A stretch of 64,000 bases of DNA from JAFAGX01 sp035501575 (lineage in GTDB: Bacteria > Acidobacteriota > Terriglobia > Terriglobales > Acidobacteriaceae): assembly GCA_035501575.1 (NCBI GenBank), contig DATJVZ010000319.1:1-64000 (forward strand), read 5' to 3'. The position numbers and the translations under genes are program-made. Below are positions 25,416-34,411 of this stretch, one piece after another. The first letter of the stretch is position 1. Each line of letters starts with the position of its first letter. A model generated the notes under the pieces. The model ran no database searches. It was not told where the DNA came from and saw only the letters and a list, made by a program, of their open reading frames with translations.

Positions 25416-28400
25416 CAGGGCAGCTCCCTCATGGTTTTTAGCTGCGCCAGGGGAGGAATCTCCTCCTTGCGGCCGAGGCGGATTTGCTCATACGGACCGC
25501 AGACCGCCTGAAAATCGCAGAAATCACAGGCCTGCTCTCTGGGCGCCGGCACCAAAAAGCAAGCCGCGATTGCGTTGTCGACCGTTCGCAGCACGACGTC
25601 CGCGCTACGGCGAGCGCCGGCATCGAGCGGAATCGACCGCTCGCTGAAGCCGCCGGCCGTGGTGCAATAGAAGAGTCGGCCTTCGACCACCGGCCGCTCC
25701 AGGGCCGCCTCGACCGCGAGGGCGTAGAGCACCGGCTGCAGGTATTCTCCCTTTCCCACCACCAGGCCCTTGCCGGTGAAGTCCTTTCCCGTCTTATGGT
25801 CGGTGATGCGCCACCGGCTCCGGTCCTCGTTGCGCTCGATGAGGTCGACGGCTCCGCGGAGTTTGACACCGCCGGCCACGACTACGGGATCGGAAAGGCT
25901 AGCCGCATCGCGCTCCTCGTTTCGAGGAAGGCCGAAACCGAACTCAAAGTGAACCGGCACCCAGCCATCCTGCTCGGCCACCTTGCGCAGCCACATGCGC
26001 AGATCAGCCCGCATGGATTCGATCTCGTCTTGCCAAACCCGGTCGATCGCCGGCGCCAGGTCCTCGTATGCTTGAGTGGCCACGCTGTCTATAACCTTGT
26101 CCAGCAGCTCAAGCGCCTCGGGCAGCTTGTCGACTTTGACCGGCAGCCCACCTCGCCCCTGCAAGGCCAGCTGCAGTTTTGCCTGAATCCGGTGGAAGAG
26201 CCGCCCTTTGGTCAGCGGATCCATTTGGGCAAGCGGCGCGGGCTCTTCCCGCGGCCCCAGTCGATAAATCTCGGACAGCAAAAAGCGGTAGGGGCAAGCG
26301 GCAAACTTTTGCAGACCGGAGGCCGAATAAGGGCGGGCCCGAAGTCGATATCTCTCGAGGATCTCGGCAATCGATTGGCGCTTGCTGAACAGACCGTCGT
26401 ACACCGACCACGGTTTGTGCCAACGCGCCCAGCGGCTCCGCAAGGAACGGGCCAGGCAGGAATTGAGCTTCAAGATGTAGGTGAGTCGTCCGGCGCGTGG
26501 AACCTCGCGGTTGAGAAGCGGCCACACGCTGGCCAAATCATACTCGGAATCATCAATGGCCTGGAATGGATCGCGCGGCGCGGGCCAAGCCAACCGGCTG
26601 CTTCCCGATAATTCGGCCTCCCGGGCCAAGATTTCATGATCGGGCACGTCACCGGTAATCGAGCGGGCGACATCGAGCGCATAGAAGGACGGTACGCGGG
26701 GCCGGGCTTCGGCAACGTCCAGCCGGGGATAAGAGAGATAGAGCTTCCGTCGCGCGGCGCCGACGGCAAGCTGCAGGAGAAGCCGCTCGTGCTGACTGCG
26801 GTCGTTTAAGAGGCGCAGATCGGGGCCCAGTTTCTTTCTCTGCTGATCGAGCAAGAGAGGGTCTTCGCGAAGCTTCTGGGGAAACATCCGCTCCGCCAAA
26901 CCGGGAACGAAGACCACATCGAACGAACGCCCCCGCGCCTGTTCCGGCGTGGTCACGAGCACGCGCCCGTAGCGGCTCTCGGGCGGTTCCTGTTGCAGGT
27001 TTGCCAACCAGTGCTCGAGTACGATGCGGACTTCCGCCAGAGGTACGGAATCCACCGGTGCCATGGGCTTCATGTCCGCAAGCACCGCCAGCACCCGCTC
27101 CGGCCTGCGCAGAACCTTCGGCACAAGCCGCTCGAGGGCGGTTATCCACACTCCCCAGCTCGCCGATTCGGGCATGGCCGCCAGTTCATCGACCACGGGA
27201 AGAGCAAAGGCTCGGAGGTGACGTAAGTTGCGCAGCTTGCGCGCGACGTCCTCGATATGCGGGGAGCCGGGTTCTTCTTCGGCGATCGCCTCGAGCTCGA
27301 ACTGGAACTGATGTTCCAGTCCTTCCAGCCGCCGAGCCCAGCGTTGTTTGCCGCCGATGACGGCGGCTTCTACCATGAGCTGTTCCCATCTCCAGGGAGC
27401 TCGCAGGTTTCCCGCCAACTCCGGTTTGTCGGGATGGTCCGCTGGCGTATCCTCTTCCCTTGCCTCGCGATCGGGAACAACTGCGGTTAGGCCGGCCGTA
27501 ACCGGACCTAGAGCATCGTCCTCGGGGAGAACAAACGGCAACCTCTTGTCGATAACGGTGCCATCGTTGGCGAGATTAGGAACCTGGGCGAAAGATAGGT
27601 ACTCGGCAAAGCGGCGAGCCGACAGCCCTTCAGCGGCACAGGCCAGCAGGGCCAGGAGGGCTCGCCCGGAAGGATCCGGTCGGCGGGTTCCGTGGGCAAA
27701 ATACGCCGGGATCCCGGCTCGTGCCAAGGCAGACTCGAGCAAGCTGGCATAGCTCTCAGGCGCTCGCACCAAAATGGCCATGCAATCGAAGGATATTCCT
27801 TTGCCGGCCTCGGACAGCACGCGGCGCGCAATCTCCACACACTCTCGCTCCTCTCCCGGAGCCGAGAAAAAGACGACCTCGCCGTCGACTTTGCCCGCGG
27901 GCGGAACCTCCTCGGAGAAAAGGTAAAAGCTGAGCCGCTCCAGGCTCGAATTGCCGCGCGCCGCGCTAACCTCGCCGTCCATGGAGCCCACCCCGCTAAG
28001 GTTAGTTAGCGTTCGCTGGTCCCCGGCTGGACAAGTGAACAGAACTTGCTCGGAAGCGGCCGCGAGGGTCGTGACGAACTGCCGCTCAACCTGCGAATGA
28101 ATGGGAAGGTCCAAGAACAACAGCGGGCGCCGAACCAGATCTGTTCCCCTTTGGACTTCCTCGAGTGCCTCGCGAAAGAGGACGGTGCGGTCGGCGACCG
28201 CAGCCTCTCTCATTTGCTGCTCAAAGCTGTCGAGAAGAGTGGCGTTGTCCGGCCCGGACTCTCCCAGTCGTTCGAGTTCAGGAGCCGGGATGCCTGCAGC
28301 GCGCAATTCCGCGAGCGTTGCCGTGACCGCGCGGGCAAAGCCCGGGAAGCCTGCAACCGGGTTGAAATAGCGCAGACGTTCGCGAGCCTGCGCCTCGTAG

Positions 28401-28681
28401 GCCGCACGCACGGCAATGGCCTCGGCGCCCACCGCGCTGCCCGGGACAATGCCTCTTGCCGCCAACCGGTTCCTGGCCAACCGAGTGGCTAGTTGGGACA
28501 GGCTGAAGCGATGCAGCCCGAAGGTCGCAGGGCAGGTTGCAAGCTGTCGTACAAAATCATCCACCGCATCCCGCCCAGCGCCGATGATCACGAGCTCGGT
28601 CGCCGGCGGAAAGGAACGGACAAAGTCAGCGGCCGCGGTAATCCGCTCGTGGGCCGAATGGGACTTGAAGATGCGTATCAT
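25415..28681 (-). CDS. addB: AddB-like nuclease subunit with iron-sulfur staple
   Basis: A 1088-residue partner of AddA. The C-terminal PD-(D/E)XK nuclease shows GAVDLIERNEDRSRWRITDH then KTGKDF. Four cysteines form the usual 4Fe-4S staple around it: one in KFAACPYRFLLSEIY and three in CDFCDFQAVCG. The N-terminal region keeps the inactivated helicase fold, and its expected nucleotide loop reads VIIGAGRDAVDD without the GKT of Bacillus AddB. It therefore probably does not hydrolyse ATP, as in AddB-like proteins of other phyla. It precedes and is coupled to addA. Confidence 0.87.
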   Translation of the reverse strand: MIRIFKSHSAHERITAAADFVRSFPPATELVIIGAGRDAVDDFVRQLATCPATFGLHRFSLSQLATRLARNRLAARGIVPGSAVGAEAIAVRAAYEAQARERLRYFNPVAGFPGFARAVTATLAELRAAGIPAPELERLGESGPDNATLLDSFEQQMREAAVADRTVLFREALEEVQRGTDLVRRPLLFLDLPIHSQVERQFVTTLAAASEQVLFTCPAGDQRTLTNLSGVGSMDGEVSAARGNSSLERLSFYLFSEEVPPAGKVDGEVVFFSAPGEERECVEIARRVLSEAGKGISFDCMAILVRAPESYASLLESALARAGIPAYFAHGTRRPDPSGRALLALLACAAEGLSARRFAEYLSFAQVPNLANDGTVIDKRLPFVLPEDDALGPVTAGLTAVVPDREAREEDTPADHPDKPELAGNLRAPWRWEQLMVEAAVIGGKQRWARRLEGLEHQFQFELEAIAEEEPGSPHIEDVARKLRNLRHLRAFALPVVDELAAMPESASWGVWITALERLVPKVLRRPERVLAVLADMKPMAPVDSVPLAEVRIVLEHWLANLQQEPPESRYGRVLVTTPEQARGRSFDVVFVPGLAERMFPQKLREDPLLLDQQRKKLGPDLRLLNDRSQHERLLLQLAVGAARRKLYLSYPRLDVAEARPRVPSFYALDVARSITGDVPDHEILAREAELSGSSRLAWPAPRDPFQAIDDSEYDLASVWPLLNREVPRAGRLTYILKLNSCLARSLRSRWARWHKPWSVYDGLFSKRQSIAEILERYRLRARPYSASGLQKFAACPYRFLLSEIYRLGPREEPAPLAQMDPLTKGRLFHRIQAKLQLALQGRGGLPVKVDKLPEALELLDKVIDSVATQAYEDLAPAIDRVWQDEIESMRADLRMWLRKVAEQDGWVPVHFEFGFGLPRNEERDAASLSDPVVVAGGVKLRGAVDLIERNEDRSRWRITDHKTGKDFTGKGLVVGKGEYLQPVLYALAVEAALERPVVEGRLFYCTTAGGFSERSIPLDAGARRSADVVLRTVDNAIAACFLVPAPREQACDFCDFQAVCGPYEQIRLGRKEEIPPLAQLKTMRELP

Positions 28682-28808
28682 GTTCGAGGATCAAGCCATG
28701 CCGGGACACCATCGATCGTGGTCCGTTGCCATGACGATGGTCGGCGGAGATTCGTATTGATTATCGACCGATCGGAAGCTAAATGCACCTCATCTTCGAG
28801 ACAGAATT

Positions 28809-29708
28809 TTAAGGATAGGCGAGCTCGGGAACGTACTCCTCGACATTGCATTTTTCGAGAACATAGGCGCCCGGACCTTGCTGCCCCCGCACCGTGCGGC
28901 AGAATTCGGCGACAAAAAATCCGGCCCTTAGAGCTTCGGTGAAAGCCCAGCGGGTGGCTTCACGCCATTCGCGGGCTAGTGAGGGATCTCTTTGTTCGAC
29001 CGACTGGATGTCACTTGGAATTTCGATGGCAATTCTCTGCCGCAGCAAGGCCGTGGCTAACTCGGCTCGCGACGGATGGCCAACCCCATTGAATTGCACC
29101 AGGGGAGACAACGTCTTCAGGGCGTCCAGCATTTCCGGACGGCCGTCTTTGCCTTGCTGGCGCGCCTGTACCCGGCGGCTAGTAATCGGCCATTTCACCC
29201 ACAAACGGTCGGTGCTATTGCGATGAAGCGGGCTGGAAGTCTCCGGGCCGTAGAAATCAACCAAGTAGGACGGAGAAATCACACCCAGTTTGGCAAAATT
29301 CAGATGGGCATTCTTGCTCTGCAGAGGGTCGAACGTCCAGGTTATCTCGCGGATGCGCAGATCCCCAATGCGCAAGGCCAGAGCCCGCTCGCGCTGCGCC
29401 AGCTTGAGTCTGTATCCGAGATCGCGATCGCGGTAAGGCGCACGGACAGCGAGCATGTGGGAATGGATGTTAGGCCGGTTCTTCTCCAAACCGAGAAACC
29501 CGAAAACAAAGCCGACCAGCACTGCACCTTCAAACGCTCCTAACCAAATGCTGCCCGCTTCCCGCGTAGCTACCGTCAGCGTGAGCGGCAGGGTGTCGAG
29601 ATCAGACAGCGCCCAAACTTCTCGCTCTACTGCCTCGACCTGCTGGAGATCTTCAAAGCTTCGCAAATCGCGAATGGTAACGATGGGATTGGATTTGGTT
29701 TCCGGCAT
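28809..29708 (-). CDS. GNAT-like predicted acetyltransferase (COG3375 type)
   Basis: A 299-residue protein. The N-terminal half is GNAT-like: FEDLQQVEAVEREVWALSD, then the beta strand GSIWLGAFEGAVLVGFVFGF, the cofactor region SHMLAVRAPYRDRDLGYRLK and the typical EITWTFDPLQSKNAHLNFAK with LGV. The latter, with the Trp-Thr-Phe-Asp-Pro-Leu box, is a hallmark of the COG3375 group. Members appear in actinobacterial and acidobacterial genomes, and biochemical function is not established. It stands alone between addB and the RND operon. The confidence concerns the family, not the activity. Confidence 0.75.
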   Translation of the reverse strand: MPETKSNPIVTIRDLRSFEDLQQVEAVEREVWALSDLDTLPLTLTVATREAGSIWLGAFEGAVLVGFVFGFLGLEKNRPNIHSHMLAVRAPYRDRDLGYRLKLAQRERALALRIGDLRIREITWTFDPLQSKNAHLNFAKLGVISPSYLVDFYGPETSSPLHRNSTDRLWVKWPITSRRVQARQQGKDGRPEMLDALKTLSPLVQFNGVGHPSRAELATALLRQRIAIEIPSDIQSVEQRDPSLAREWREATRWAFTEALRAGFFVAEFCRTVRGQQGPGAYVLEKCNVEEYVPELAYP

Positions 29709-30032
29709 CTAAGGGACAACCGGTGAAGCGAAAGAATACGCGAGAATCCGTCTCGCTGTCAGCCCACCCCTTCGCTCGATCGTCGCTGCCGCGGGCGGAA
29801 GCAGATGAAGCAGATGAACTTGCTGGCTTTTTCAGGGTAAATAATTGTAAAGAGGCCCAACAGGGAATGCAATTTGGAATATGATGATTCTTGAGGACTT
29901 GCGTCGCTCGGTTTTTTTGAACATTGGGCAAAAATCCGCATCCCAAGTGGGCATCCCTACGTCCAACCTCTTGGGATTACCGCGCCAAGCTTTGGTCGAC
30001 GGATCACCTTTCCTTTGCGATGAGGCACACGA
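29709..30032 (+). other. 324-base intergenic region upstream of the RND operon
   Basis: It lies between two divergent genes and so must hold the promoters of both. It is AT-richer in its middle (29820-29900) than its neighbours. I could not define convincing -35/-10 pairs or an operator palindrome, and no ORF is supported. Confidence 0.5.
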
Positions 30033-31301
30033 ATGACAGCTCCCTCCAGCCGATTTAACCCCGGGCCGCGGGTATCTCGACCGTGGGTTCGATCGACGAA
30101 TCGAGTTGGCTCACAGTTCAAGTTTTTGATAGCGGTACTGCTGTCCTTGGCGTTTCTGAGTTGCGGGGGCAGCGATCCCCGATCCGGATCAGCCCGGGCC
30201 AACGTAGCCTCAGCCGTGCCGGTTTCAGTGGCGACGGCCGAGCGTCGCGATATGCCCTATTACCTGACCGGGCTGGGATCGGTTTCGGCCTTCTACACCG
30301 ACAGTGTCAAGACGCGGGTAGACGGCGAACTGGTCGAGGTGAACTTCAAAGAGGGCCAGTATGTAAACAAAGGCGATCTCCTGGTGGTGATCGACCCGCG
30401 GCCCTATCAAGTGGCACTCGAGCAAGCGCAGGCGACGCTTTTCAAAGACCAAGCCTCGTTGCGCGATGCCAAGCTGAATTACGAGCGTTATAAGGGCCTG
30501 CTCGAAAACTCAGGAGCCATGTCACAGCAACAGGTCGACACCCAGAAGGCAACGGTCGATCAACTCGAGGGCACGGTGCGCACGGATCAGGCGGCGGTCG
30601 ATAATGCCAAGCTGAACCTGGTCTATTGCCACATTACCTCACCCATTAGTGGGCGGGTTGGGCTGAGGCTGGTCGATCCGGGCAATATTGTCCATGCCAC
30701 CGACACCAACTCGCTGCTGGTCATCACGCAGCTGCAGCCGATCGCCGTGCTGTTCACACTTCCCGAAGACCAGCTTCCACCGGTCGCCCAGCACATGGCC
30801 AAAGGCACACTGCAGGTCGTAGCCTACAGCCGGGACGAGCAGACCAAGCTCGCGACCGGAAAGCTCTTGACCATCGATAATCAGATCGATCAGAGTACCG
30901 GCACCGGTCGTCTGAAGGCGGTTTTCGACAATAAAGACAACCTGCTGTGGCCAAACCAATTCGTAAATATCCGCTTGTTGCTGGAGGTTCGGAAAAATAG
31001 CACGGTGATTCCAGCCGCCGCGATTCAACGCGGGCCGCAAGGCACCTACGTGTTCGTCGCCAAGCCCGATCACACGGTTGAGATCCGCCCGGTGACCATT
31101 GCCTTCACTCAGGACAACCTGTCCACGATCGCCAGCGGACTGACGCCCGACGAGGTGGTCGTCACCGATGGCCAGGATAAGCTGCAGCAGGGTAGCCAGA
31201 TCGAGGTTCGCACTCCTGCCGCACCCGCGAACCGTGCGCCGGCGCCAGGCGCGGTCTCGGGCAGTCCGCCGCAGCAAACTTCAGCACCTCCGGCCAAATG
31301 A
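30033..31301 (+). CDS. mdtA: RND efflux periplasmic adaptor (MdtA-like)
   Basis: A 422-residue membrane-fusion protein linking inner-membrane RND pumps to an outer-membrane channel. A signal peptide with lipobox FLSC (Cys44) suggests lipid anchoring. The order is typical: beta-barrel/lipoyl half-motif (VKTRVDGELVEVNFKEGQYV and KGDLLVVIDPRPYQ), an alpha-hairpin rich in Gln/Ala/Lys, the second lipoyl half (ITSPISGRVGLRLVDPGN), then the barrel and membrane-proximal domains. The C-terminal tail is Pro/Ala-rich. It overlaps the first pump gene by ATGA. No outer-membrane factor gene follows in the operon, so an unlinked TolC-like channel is presumably used. Confidence 0.92.
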   Translation: MTAPSSRFNPGPRVSRPWVRSTNRVGSQFKFLIAVLLSLAFLSCGGSDPRSGSARANVASAVPVSVATAERRDMPYYLTGLGSVSAFYTDSVKTRVDGELVEVNFKEGQYVNKGDLLVVIDPRPYQVALEQAQATLFKDQASLRDAKLNYERYKGLLENSGAMSQQQVDTQKATVDQLEGTVRTDQAAVDNAKLNLVYCHITSPISGRVGLRLVDPGNIVHATDTNSLLVITQLQPIAVLFTLPEDQLPPVAQHMAKGTLQVVAYSRDEQTKLATGKLLTIDNQIDQSTGTGRLKAVFDNKDNLLWPNQFVNIRLLLEVRKNSTVIPAAAIQRGPQGTYVFVAKPDHTVEIRPVTIAFTQDNLSTIASGLTPDEVVVTDGQDKLQQGSQIEVRTPAAPANRAPAPGAVSGSPPQQTSAPPAK

Positions 31302-34300
31302 ATCCTTCCCGCATCTTCATTCTTCGACCAGTCGCAACCGCGCTACTGATGGTGGCGATCATGTTGGTGGGCTTTGTCGCCTATCGCCAACTCCCGGTCT
31401 CGGCGTTGCCCGAGGTGGACTATCCCACGATTCAGGTGATGACCTTTTACCCCGGAGCCAATCCCGACGTGATGGCATCGTCGGTCACTGCCCCGCTCGA
31501 ACGTCAGTTCGGTCAGGTACCGGGGTTGACACAAATGACCTCCTCCAGTTCGTTTGGCAGCTCAGTCATCACCTTGCAGTTCGGGCTCGATCAGAACATC
31601 GACGTCGAGGAGCAGCAGGTTCAGGCTGCGATCAACGCGGCCCAGACCTACTTGCCATCCGATCTGCCGAATCCTCCGATTTATAGCAAGGTGAATCCGG
31701 CGGATGCCCCGATTCTCACCCTGGCCATGACCTCGCAGTCGTTGCCGCTCTCTAAAGTCGAAGACTTGGCGGACACCGCGCTGGCGCAGAAGATTTCGCA
31801 GGTCACCGGGGTGGGTTTGGTTTCGATCAGCGGCGGCCAAAAGCCGGCAGTTCGGGTGCAAGTCAATCCCACCGCCCTGGCAGCCTACGGCTTGAGTCTC
31901 GAGGATGTGCGCACGGCTCTGGCAGCGGCGAACGTCGACCAAGCCAAAGGGACGCTGAACGGGCCGCGGCAATCGTTCACCATCGGCGCCAATGACCAAT
32001 TGCTGTTCGGAGATCAGTATCGTCCCATCGTCATCGCCTATCGCAACGGTTCCCCGGTGCGGCTTTCCGATGTGGCGAAGGTGAGCGACGGAGTCGAGAA
32101 CGTCATGCAGGCGGCCTGGATGAACGAAGACCCTGCGGTGATCGTGAACATCCAGCGCCAGCCGGGGGCGAACATCATCAGCGTCGTAGACCGCATCAAA
32201 AAGCTGCTTCCCCAGCTGCAGGCGGGATTGCCGGCGGCCGTCAACGTCTCGATTCTCATCGACCGAACCGCAACCATTCGTGCCTCGGTCAAGGATGTGC
32301 AATTCGAGCTCATGCTGACGGTGGCGCTGGTGGTCATGGTGATCTTTCTGTTTCTGCGCAACCTCCCCGCAACCGCCATTCCCAGCGTTACCGTTCCGCT
32401 GTCTATCGTGGGCACGTTCGGGGTGATGTATTTGCTCGGCTACAGCCTGAATAATCTCACGCTCATGGCGCTGACGATCTCTACTGGATTTGTGGTGGAC
32501 GACGCCATCGTCATGATTGAGAACATCTCCCGCTTCCTCGAGGAAGGGGATTCGCCTCTCGACGCCGCCCTGAAGGGCGCTGGGCAAATCGGGTTTACCA
32601 TCGTTTCGCTGACGGTTTCTCTCATTGCCGTGCTGATTCCCCTCTTATTCATGGGCGATATCGTCGGCCGACTGTTCCGGGAGTTCGCCGTTACCTTGGC
32701 GGTAACCATTTTGGTCTCCGCCGCGGTATCCCTGTCGCTGACCCCGATGATGTGCGCCAAATTGCTTAAACACCAGCGTGAGTCCGAACAGAGCCGCTTC
32801 TACCGGTCCTCGGAGAAGTTTTATAACCGGGTGATCGAGTTCTATGGGCGAACCCTCAAGTTCGTGCTTCGTCACCAAACCACGACCTTGTTTGTGACGG
32901 CCGGTACGCTGGTCCTCACCTTGATCTTGTATGTCATTGTTCCCAAGGGGTTCTTTCCGGTGCAGGATACCGGGGTTATTCAGGGCATTTCCGAGGCTCC
33001 GCAGAGCGTTTCCTTCCCCTCGCTCGAAGAACGCCAGAAGGCGCTCACCCACATCATTCTGCAGGATCCCGACGTTGCCAGCCTGTCTTCGTTTATCGGA
33101 ATTGACGGAACCAATCTGACCCCGAACACGGGGCGAATTCAGATCAACCTCAAGCCGCGCGACGAGCGCAAGGCCAGCGCCACCGACATCATCCGTCGCT
33201 TACAGCCAAAGCTGGCGCAGGTCGAAGGCATCACGCTGTTCATGCAGCCGGTGCAGGATCTGACGGTCGAGGACCGGGTGAGCCGGACACAATTTCAATA
33301 CACCATGGAGGATGCGGACTCCCGCGAACTGGCGCGGTTGTCGGCGCAGCTGATCGACAAGCTCCGCACCCTGCCCGAGTTGCGCGATGTTGCCAGCGAC
33401 CAACAAACTGGCGGCCTGCAGGCAGATATTGTCATCGATCGCGACACGGCCTCGCGGTTTGGGATCTATCCGGCCCAGATTGACAATACCCTGTACGACG
33501 CGTTCGGCCAGCGGCAGGTGTCGACCATCTTCACCCAGCTGAACCAATATCACGTGGTGCTCGAGGCCGATGCGCAATTTCAGCAGAACCCGGGTTCGTT
33601 CAAAGATTTGTACGTCAAATCGAGCACCGGGGCCCAGGTCCCCCTTTCGGCTTTTACCCAGGTGCACACCACCCCCACTTCGCTGGCGGTGAACCACCAG
33701 GGCCAGTTTCCCGTGGTGACCATTTCCTTCAATCTTGCCCCCGGCAAATCGCTAGGCGATGCCACCGAAGCGATCGATCAGGCAGAAGCGCAAATCGGAA
33801 TGCCGGCCAGCGTTCATACCGCGTTCCAAGGGACGGCGGCCGCTTTTCGCAATTCGCTTTCGACCGAACCGTGGTTGATCGTAGCCGCGATCGTGACCGT
33901 GTATATCGTACTGGGCGTGCTCTATGAGAGTTACATTCATCCCGTGACCATCCTCTCCACGCTGCCTTCGGCCGGGGTGGGCGCCATTCTGGCATTGCTG
34001 CTCACGGGCAATGATCTGGGCGTGGTGGCGATTATCGGAATCATCCTGCTCATCGGCATCGTAAAGAAGAACGCCATCATGATGATCGACTTCGCTCTCG
34101 AAGCCGAGCGCGTCGAGCACAAGCCGCCGGAAGAGGCGATCTTTCAGGCATGCCTGCTTCGTTTCCGTCCTATCATGATGACCACGATGGCCGCGTTGCT
34201 TGGCGGTCTGCCCCTGGCACTCGGAACCGGCACGGGATCGGAGCTGCGTCACCCCCTGGGAATTACCATTGTGGGCGGACTGTTGGTCAGCCAGGCGCTA

Positions 34301-34408
34301 ACCTTATATACGACTCCGGTGGTTTATCTGTGGTTTGACCGGCTGGCAAAGCGCTTTGAACGCTTCGCCATTGTTCACCGCGTCGAGGAACCGGCCACGG
34401 GGGATTAG
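31298..34408 (+). CDS. mdtB: RND efflux pump, MdtB-like
   Basis: A 1036-residue inner-membrane proton-driven pump. The N-terminus NPSRIFILRPVATALLMVAI, then LPVSALPEVDYPTIQV and ANPDVMASSVTAPLERQFGQ, closely follows MdtB of enterobacteria. The proton-relay TM4 segment is STGFVVDDAIVMIENISRFL (two Asp). The domain plan is two repeats of six helices with large periplasmic loops. MdtB and MdtC form a B2C trimer in E. coli, exporting bile salts and novobiocin and linked to envelope stress and metal responses. The two pump genes here suggest the same arrangement. No local regulator (BaeSR-like) is seen. Confidence 0.93.
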   Translation: MNPSRIFILRPVATALLMVAIMLVGFVAYRQLPVSALPEVDYPTIQVMTFYPGANPDVMASSVTAPLERQFGQVPGLTQMTSSSSFGSSVITLQFGLDQNIDVEEQQVQAAINAAQTYLPSDLPNPPIYSKVNPADAPILTLAMTSQSLPLSKVEDLADTALAQKISQVTGVGLVSISGGQKPAVRVQVNPTALAAYGLSLEDVRTALAAANVDQAKGTLNGPRQSFTIGANDQLLFGDQYRPIVIAYRNGSPVRLSDVAKVSDGVENVMQAAWMNEDPAVIVNIQRQPGANIISVVDRIKKLLPQLQAGLPAAVNVSILIDRTATIRASVKDVQFELMLTVALVVMVIFLFLRNLPATAIPSVTVPLSIVGTFGVMYLLGYSLNNLTLMALTISTGFVVDDAIVMIENISRFLEEGDSPLDAALKGAGQIGFTIVSLTVSLIAVLIPLLFMGDIVGRLFREFAVTLAVTILVSAAVSLSLTPMMCAKLLKHQRESEQSRFYRSSEKFYNRVIEFYGRTLKFVLRHQTTTLFVTAGTLVLTLILYVIVPKGFFPVQDTGVIQGISEAPQSVSFPSLEERQKALTHIILQDPDVASLSSFIGIDGTNLTPNTGRIQINLKPRDERKASATDIIRRLQPKLAQVEGITLFMQPVQDLTVEDRVSRTQFQYTMEDADSRELARLSAQLIDKLRTLPELRDVASDQQTGGLQADIVIDRDTASRFGIYPAQIDNTLYDAFGQRQVSTIFTQLNQYHVVLEADAQFQQNPGSFKDLYVKSSTGAQVPLSAFTQVHTTPTSLAVNHQGQFPVVTISFNLAPGKSLGDATEAIDQAEAQIGMPASVHTAFQGTAAAFRNSLSTEPWLIVAAIVTVYIVLGVLYESYIHPVTILSTLPSAGVGAILALLLTGNDLGVVAIIGIILLIGIVKKNAIMMIDFALEAERVEHKPPEEAIFQACLLRFRPIMMTTMAALLGGLPLALGTGTGSELRHPLGITIVGGLLVSQALTLYTTPVVYLWFDRLAKRFERFAIVHRVEEPATGD

Positions 34409-34411
34409 TCA

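Noticed and set aside
29815..29840. Short direct repeat (AAGCAGATG twice)
   Set aside because: Two nine-base copies in an intergenic region are within chance expectation and show no further periodicity.
31562..32587. 341-codon open frame on the minus strand
   Set aside because: Antisense to the conserved MdtB-like pump, with His/Arg/Gln-rich low-complexity product and no family signature.
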